Assembly (NCBI GenBank): GCA_037954325.1
Contig: JBBMNZ010000019.1
Location: forward strand, 8,570,501 to 8,634,500
Direction: 5' to 3'
DNA length: 64,000 nt
Origin: Fistularia commersonii
Lineage: Eukaryota; Chordata; Actinopteri; Syngnathiformes; Fistulariidae
In this document: piece by piece, positions 58,031 to 64,000 of the stretch
How positions within the stretch are numbered: position 1 is the stretch's first letter
How the letters are laid out: every line of letters starts with the position of its first letter
Notes under the pieces: model-generated
Databases searched by the model: none
Seen by the model: the letters and a program-made list of their open reading frames with translations, nothing else
What the model was told of the DNA's origin: nothing
Position numbers and translations under genes: made by a program

Positions 58031-61000
58031 GATGACCAGTGTAGTCAGCCCAGTGAACAACAGAAACGAAGATGTAATTCTACATGAAAAGGACTAATCA
58101 CGTACTCAGCCGTATCTTGTACTGGCTCACAGCAAATCCCAGCCAACTTCAGTCTACTTCTGCCCTTTTGACAGCGAGGGAAAATGGGTTGAAGTTGGGC
58201 CATCAGCCAGCCAGTGATTGATGGGTTTGGGCATGTTGGGTGTTGGGCCTTTAAGACAGCATGCTTTGTAATAAATGTCTGTACTTCAGGTTTTAAAGTA
58301 TTATTTTCTCATAATAAAAATGTCTATCATCGAAGAAAGAGTAACCTTGTCAGTCTGCCAAGTCAGTGATGAGCAAGGGGTGAAGAGTGAGATCTGCAAC
58401 CCCACAAATCAATCACGCATAAACAATACGACAAGATGAACTTGCGGACGATAACAGTTCTTAGAGAACATTGCAACATAAAAATGTATAATGAATGCTG
58501 AGAAGCCATGCCAGTTATAGTGTCACGCTAATAAAAGACATCAGAAATCAAATGGAAAGCTGACTTGGGGAAAGAGGGATTATAGCTAATTTTATTCTTC
58601 CAAATGGTAAATGGACAGGGGAGCTTTTGAAGGCTAGCATAATACAGATTAAAAATTAAAATTTTTGAAGATCACCAAATTAAAGTAATTGCTTTTAATA
58701 ACAAGAAATTTCACCTTATTTGTCCTGACTTTCAAGTATGACTAAACTAAGCCTTATTTGCTGCTAGACACACCCATTCCCAATTAAAGGAAAAATCTTT
58801 TTGTGGACTGAAGGCGCTTTGATTTTTCAAAACAAGATGGAATTCTGAAGAAATAAGTTTGGTGATATACAAACAGTATGTTGTAATATGACACTATTGA
58901 AATTATGTTTCAATAAATAAAATGTTATAATCATTTTTTGGGGGGGATTTTGAGCAGCAGTGTAAAGAAATGACTTTCAGGAAATACTGAGAAAATGGGG
59001 GATAAAAGAGTAGATAGCAGAAAGAGACAGCATCCCTGTGAAAGGAAATGCTCACCCTCCTCACCCCATTAACTCCAATACACTCACTGATGATACATTA
59101 AAATCTATTTATGCTATGTGGTAAGAGTGAAGACAATACACCCAAAAACATTCAAACATTACCATTTGTAAATACCACCCACTATCACTTAAGCTGAAGT
59201 TTCAGGGAGACTGATCAAACATCTTGAAAATTAGCAAAAATTCTAATTTGAATAGACATAGACCATTTTTAAACTGTTACAATATATATCATGTTTGATA
59301 TCAAAAATACCAGAGATTCAAGTGTGAAACTGAAAAATATTCACACAGTAAATTAAAATGCCGTTAGGTCATTCATAAAATCACCAAAGCACAATACCCA
59401 AAAGCTTTCTATCCATGAGATATGAGAATAAATATTATCAGTGAGGATATTACGTATATGATGTATTGATCTTAATTGTATTATTTCCTCATTTTCAGAA
59501 AGCTATAATTCTGGATCAATAGGCTCCCTGGAGAAAATACACTCCTTGATGCTAGCTCATGACTGATTTGAGAACTCCTTCATATCTAATATTTATAATG
59601 CTTTAGTTAAAAAAATAAATAAATAATTTAACTGCTGAAGTGCCACACTACAAAATGCCTAGGAGAGCATACAGGACAATGAATTACAAGCCCGACTACG
59701 CTTGTTTCTTCAATTCCATCAACAAATTCATTAGTTTGTAGAACATAGAGATCTGATTTTTTCCATCCCCTGTCTAGCCTCACCCCATAGTCTACCTTTC
59801 AGATCACAAATGGTTATCATAGCTATCAAAGTTGAAGAAAAAAACAACTCAAAATTATCTGACTGCTATAAATTGTGCAAGTTAACATACAAAGCCTTAG
59901 TTACTGTATTTGCTTGAACTAGCACATTTTTTACGCTATGTGCTATAGTCAGTTCAACAGTACACATCTTCAAAATGTTTAAGAACCCTCCAATGTGACT
60001 ACCTGATGGCTTAAAGAGATAGGGAAGTCCAAACGAGTGTTTCTCAAAGTTGAGACAGTGCGTGATGTGACTGTGTCAAAAGTCCATTTATCTTGCCAAA
60101 CAAGGTGGCAGAGGCTGGACAGGATTAAAGAACTAGGTCTTTGGCTGACTCTCACCTTCAGCACTCAACTCAGAATGAGAGTGCTCCATCATGCAACCCC
60201 CGCTGTGACACTGGCAGGGCAACTGGGTGGAAAGAGCAATGGGGTGTCGTGCTCTCCACGAGCACCTTCATGGAGCACCCAGGCCTGCTTCGGTTTCACC
60301 TCACGCAACAACTGCGCAGGAACAAAAGGACTCACCTTGGTGGCAACTTATAATCAAAGCCAATGCATTTTTTTCAGCATATCAATTTTCCTTCAGTACA
60401 CTGAAGCATAGTCACAACACAGTCCAGGTTTCAAGAATGCAGTGAAATGAAATTCATTATGATTGTACATCAAAAGACAAATGGGAAAAAATTTCCCCAC
60501 ATTATACAACAGGTTACTGGTTTACAAAGCAAACCCACCCATTTGACTTCCACTCTAAGGGGAAAATGCTTCCCATTGTTTGCAACACATTCATTTCAAT
60601 TAGAAGTGGTGGACATTGTAAGGGGACAACATGCATTTTAATTTAATATAATTACTGAAAAGTAGGACTATCCATAACTGTCACTTTTAAATCATGCAGG
60701 TCCTTTACAAAAGCAGCAAAATAAGAGTCTCAATAGGTATGACAAATCACACCCATTGAACAATATAAATGCATGCTGTAGATTTTTGACAAGAATTTGC
60801 ATTACATAGATGAGATGACTGAGTAAAAGAAAGTAGATTGTGAGAGCCTTAATATTTTAAACTCAGTAAATGTATGGAAGAATATGTATCTGGAATGCAC
60901 AGCATGTATTGTTCACATTTGCCCCCAAAAAGTCATGCTGAAAATCCAAGGCAAATTTTCATTTTACGGCCCGTCAGCTCTGTGATACAGAGCAAATGAA

Positions 61001-61431
61001 TGCAGCAGAAAACAAATCTATCAAGTCCTACATCAAATAACCATGCTCTCACTTGCTGTGACTTCAGGACACAGACATAGCAGAAGAGAAAGATAAAATG
61101 TTCAACTGGTGAGGGGGGGGTGAACACTATGAAACATTGACAATTCGACCCGAGGAATGTACCTTGATTAATACACCTTCAGTGTTTTATTTGGTCAATT
61201 ATATAGATACAGAATATAAGCTTTGGCCAGACATTAATCCAATGGAAAAGTCCCTTCACGTGGCTTGACAACATGTGTCTAGCAAATGCTAACTAACAAA
61301 TGGAAGAGTGGTTTCGTTGCTCATTTAAAATGTGTAATAAAATGTAATTCAATTCACGTCAACGGCAACATCCTCATTAACAAAAAATGCATACACCTAC
61401 ATTGGAGACTCCCAAATTTTAATTTAAACAA
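58031..61431. other. Unannotated sequence
   Basis: Mostly AT-rich. 60030-60350 is GC-richer, with a 124-codon plus frame (60037-60411) that I do not recognise. Nothing else found. Confidence 0.45.
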
Positions 61432-61780
61432 GGGAGAAGCATAGTGTTGCAGTGGTTAACACTTCCGCCTCACAGCAAGGAGGACTCTGATTCAATTTCA
61501 TTTTCTGTGTGGAGTCTGCTTGTTTTCTGTGTGTTGTTTGCATGTTTACTTAAGATTCTTTGGATTCCTCCCCAAAGTCCAAAAACATGCAGAAGGTTAA
61601 TTAAGAAAATTGCCCTAATGAGTAAATGAGAGAGAGAATGGTTGTTTGTCTCTACATGTAGCCACGTGATTGGACACCGATCCAGGGTGTATTAACCCCT
61701 CTCACCCAATAATAGCTGGGGTAGGCACCAGCATCCCCTGCAACTAAGTGTAGGATAAGCAGCATATAATGGATGGATGT
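61432..61780 (-). repeat. CCATCCATTATCTACC dispersed repeat, minus strand
   Basis: Reverse-complement copy: starts 'tgcagtggttaacacttccg', 'cctcacagcaaggaggactc', then 'gtttgcatgtttacttaaga', 'ttggacaccgatccagggtg', 'gaataatagctggggtagg'-like words and 'taatggatggatg' at the end. Near full length. Same family as the 9.8- and 16.2-kb copies. Confidence 0.85.
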
Positions 61781-62195
61781 GTGTATATATATATAAAAAA
61801 AAAAAGTAGAAAAAAATTTAAAAAAGGGGGGGGGCTTGCCCTTTTGCCCTTTCAGATGAAGGATTGTGACCTGCTCAGCAGGGATTCAGCAACTGGATAT
61901 CAGCATAAATGCTTCAGGACCAGACAGACGGACTGAAAATTACATTCATCTGACCAGACAAATTAATTAGTTTTTTTGCTTGTTTTTTCTTAAACTAACA
62001 ACCTTGCTGTCAACCTACATTTCTAAAGGATGAGAATTATATGAAATTCCTGGTTCACTTTACAATTAAAAAAAAAAAAACCCTCAGTATTTTCAGATGC
62101 AGAATGACAGTAAAAAGAAAAAATAGTAAGGGGTCATAATGGCATTTATGCGTATTGCTTATTATTAATAAAGCTATATATGGTTCTCTTTGGGG
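61781..62195. other. Unannotated sequence with A and G tracts
   Basis: A TA/A-rich tail and G9 run (61788-61835) follow the dispersed repeat. No other feature. Confidence 0.5.
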
Positions 62196-62456
62196 AGTGA
62201 CCAGAGTAAGAAATGAGTCCATCAATGGAACAGCACAGTGAATATATTGGTAAACGGATGCAGGAATTGGAGCTGCCAGGCCGGAGGTCTAGAGGAAGAC
62301 CAAGGAGAAGATTTATGGACGTAGTGAGAGAGGATATGAGGGTAGTTCGTGTGAGAGAGGAGGATACAGAGAATAGGGTTAGATGGAGAGGGTTGATTCG
62401 CTGTGGTGACCCCTGAAGGGGAAAGCCGAAAGGAGAAGATGATATCGATCGATTTT
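62196..62456 (+). mobile_element. RTE-like LINE 3' end
   Basis: Coding tail 62213-62416 followed by the short RTE 3' UTR ('ggggaaagccgaaaggagaa') and a GATGAT/GATCGAT tail. RTE elements characteristically end in short tandem repeats rather than poly(A). This is a 5'-truncated insertion and a different stretch of the element from that at 18.6-19.6 kb. Confidence 0.85.
62213..62416 (+). pseudogene. RTE ORF C-terminal relic
   Basis: A 67-codon frame: EYIGKRMQELELPGRRSRGR, then PRRRFMDVVREDMRVVRVRE, then EEDTENRVRWRGLIRCGDP and stop. This is the conserved C-terminal end of RTE-class polyproteins (basic 'GRP.RR(F/W)MD' then 'RCGDP' end). It is uninterrupted and ends at the expected stop, so this insertion is probably younger than the other LINE pieces. 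The ATG is inside the truncated element and not a true start. Confidence 0.9.
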
Positions 62457-64000
62457 TCTCACGCACACACGCATGCACCTTATCATGGAAAATGTCTTGA
62501 AAACTACAGCGTTGTGAAATAATCGTTGTTACAGTAGTCCATAAACTTTTAATGTTCCTGAATGTGTTGTAACATCAAGACAGATTAAACAAGAGGTCAA
62601 AACAAAAGCCATAAATTCCTGCTGAATTTTCTATCTCTACCATTCTCCAAAAGGCCATCAGAAACCTATGTTTCAAATCAAGGAGAAAAACAGAAGGTCT
62701 CTCTCCAACTTTGATATTGAAAGACTGCAGAAGTAAGCACATGCTATATAGGCAGTATCACTTTAGTTCAGTGATTCTTGTGAAGCATAATGGTAGGATG
62801 AAAATGTCAATTTCATGCCATACAGACTTTGATTAAAGAGTTTAATGGATACCTGTCTGGAACATGACAGGTTAATCAGTGTCTTTCACCAAGCTTTTTG
62901 TCCATGTCTACTTGAGCATTCCAAGCTTTCAAATGGAATGGCAAAAAGACACGCACAAGATGGGGTATGAGACCATTAATTAGAGCCACACTTTTGAGTC
63001 AATGTGTCTACCTCAGTGCTTCAGCTAAATGCATGCTGCAAATTAGTGTTCTTGAGAATGCTCCAAAGCACTCACATTGAACGTGATCCTCCGGGAAAAA
63101 TAACGAAACTGGACAATTAATAAGCTGACATTTGCTAATTCCAACATAAAAGTAAAGTCATATGTCGAATACAGTGTATATAGAAAAGAAACCCAAGCCA
63201 TCCAAAATGCGGTTTCTAAATCTTACAGTATGTCTAAAGAATTCTTTGTCAGCATTCATAAGGAGTCTGAAAAAAATTGGTCCCCTCTTCATGTGAATTT
63301 TGATTTTTCAGCAACACATCGAATTGACGGTATTGAAAAAATTAATGTGCTTCTGGATAACTTTCAAAACGCTCTGAGTACAGTTAGGGGAGGGTGGTGC
63401 AATCAGTCATCAGAGGCCATAAATTTCATTGCAGTGAAGAGAATGCTGCATTTGTGCTGACACTAAAATAGTTTGACAGAGCTATGCCTGGCTTTACAGT
63501 TGTCCCCCCCCCCCCACTGAATTTTTCCATTAGGGAAATATCTACTTAAGTCTATACCTCCACCGTGGTACTGAATGTGTATGTAGGTACTGCGCCTGTT
63601 TATGGATTTTAAAAGTATGCCTCCAGTAAATCACAACCATTACAGAAGAGGAAGTGGATTATATGTGAGGTCATTCCAAGTTAGAAATGCCATGGAAAAT
63701 GTTTAACAATCCATAACTCATTGTGCTGCAGGGATATGTTACTTAGGCAATCTGAGCAAGGAATTGCAATTTGAGAGGGGGAGGGAGAGTGTTATCAGAA
63801 CTTTTAAGTGGGCTCATGTAGTAAAAAAAATACCTACCGCCAAAACAAGCATTTCAAAGTTAAAAAAAAATAAATAAAAAATGCTTCTCGATGAGGCACA
63901 AGCAGTCACCTGACTGATTACTGAAATTAGTTCCCTCAGATAGTGGCTTTTTCTTCTGACATTATAGGTTATAGGTCTCTATTTTGTTAACACTTGTTCA
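62457..64000. other. Unannotated AT-rich sequence
   Basis: A C12 tract is at 63504-63515. The 76-codon frame at 63230-63460 is not recognised. Nothing else seen. Confidence 0.5.

Noticed and set aside
60037..60411. 124-codon frame in a GC-richer patch, possible host exon
   Set aside because: No homolog recognised, overlapping open frames on both strands, and no convincing splice sites. Left as unannotated rather than called.
1..64000. CRISPR arrays, operons, bacterial promoters or prophage modules
   Set aside because: No regularly spaced repeats with unique spacers, no gene density and no ribosome-binding context. All signals are those of a vertebrate chromosome.

Overview
This window looks like non-coding vertebrate chromosomal DNA, most likely from a teleost or other ray-finned fish. 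It is AT-rich and has no operons, no dense open reading frames and no bacterial signals. Nearly all recognisable content is old transposable-element debris of kinds typical of fish genomes: L2/CR1-like and RTE-like LINEs, Penelope-like elements with GIY-YIG sequence, an R2-like LINE tail, BEL/Pao and Ty3/gypsy fragments, Tc1/mariner, hAT and PIF/Harbinger DNA transposons, a tRNA-headed SINE, and the 'CCATCCATTATCTACC' family of dispersed repeats. Family assignments come from recognising protein and terminal motifs by eye; no database was searched. I could not identify the species and found no convincing host protein-coding exon.

Layout. 1-1.6 kb: unannotated. 1.6-3.1 kb: minus-strand LINE (family A) with 5' leader, endonuclease and a scrap of reverse transcriptase (RT). 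5.5-7.7 kb: minus-strand LINE (family B) keeping both ends, with its middle replaced by unrelated sequence. 8.6-9.1 kb: minus-strand Ty3/gypsy RNase H/integrase-side fragment. 9.8-10.2 kb: dispersed repeat. 11.8-12.2 kb: BEL/Pao pol fragment. 15-16.4 kb: LINE tail, LTR with primer-binding site and gag start, dispersed repeat. 18.6-20.5 kb: minus-strand RTE fragment cut by a hAT end. 22.5 kb: family B-like 3' tail. 25.2-26.7 kb: Harbinger-type MADF fossil beside an internally deleted Tc1. 28.4-29.6 kb: Penelope-like copy 1. 32.3-33.0 kb: LINE tail and a Penelope 3' end. 34.4-36.7 kb: composite island (R2-like C-terminus on minus; family A pieces, a SINE and two long G tracts on plus). 37.5 kb: LTR-like block. 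39.1-39.5 kb: dispersed repeat. 39.5-46.5 kb: no transposon recognised. 46.5-49.9 kb: LINE tails and dispersed repeats. 50.0-52.9 kb: the largest LINE copy (family B, plus), cut by a 576-bp hAT element with a perfect 8-bp target duplication. 57.2-58.0 kb: Penelope-like copy 2. 61.4-62.5 kb: dispersed repeat and an RTE 3' end. The rest is AT-rich sequence with simple repeats.

No genes here act together as a pathway. Every coding trace carries stops, frameshifts or deletions, so nothing appears able to move on its own. What can be read is an insertion history: hAT into LINE B, hAT next to RTE, a SINE within the LINE A island, repeated Penelope copies in one orientation, and deletion derivatives of Tc1 and LINEs. 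I see no sign of a previously undescribed functional system. The more useful leads are the Harbinger MADF fossil, the R2-like endonuclease tail, the paired long G tracts, and the 7-kb stretch without recognised transposons.
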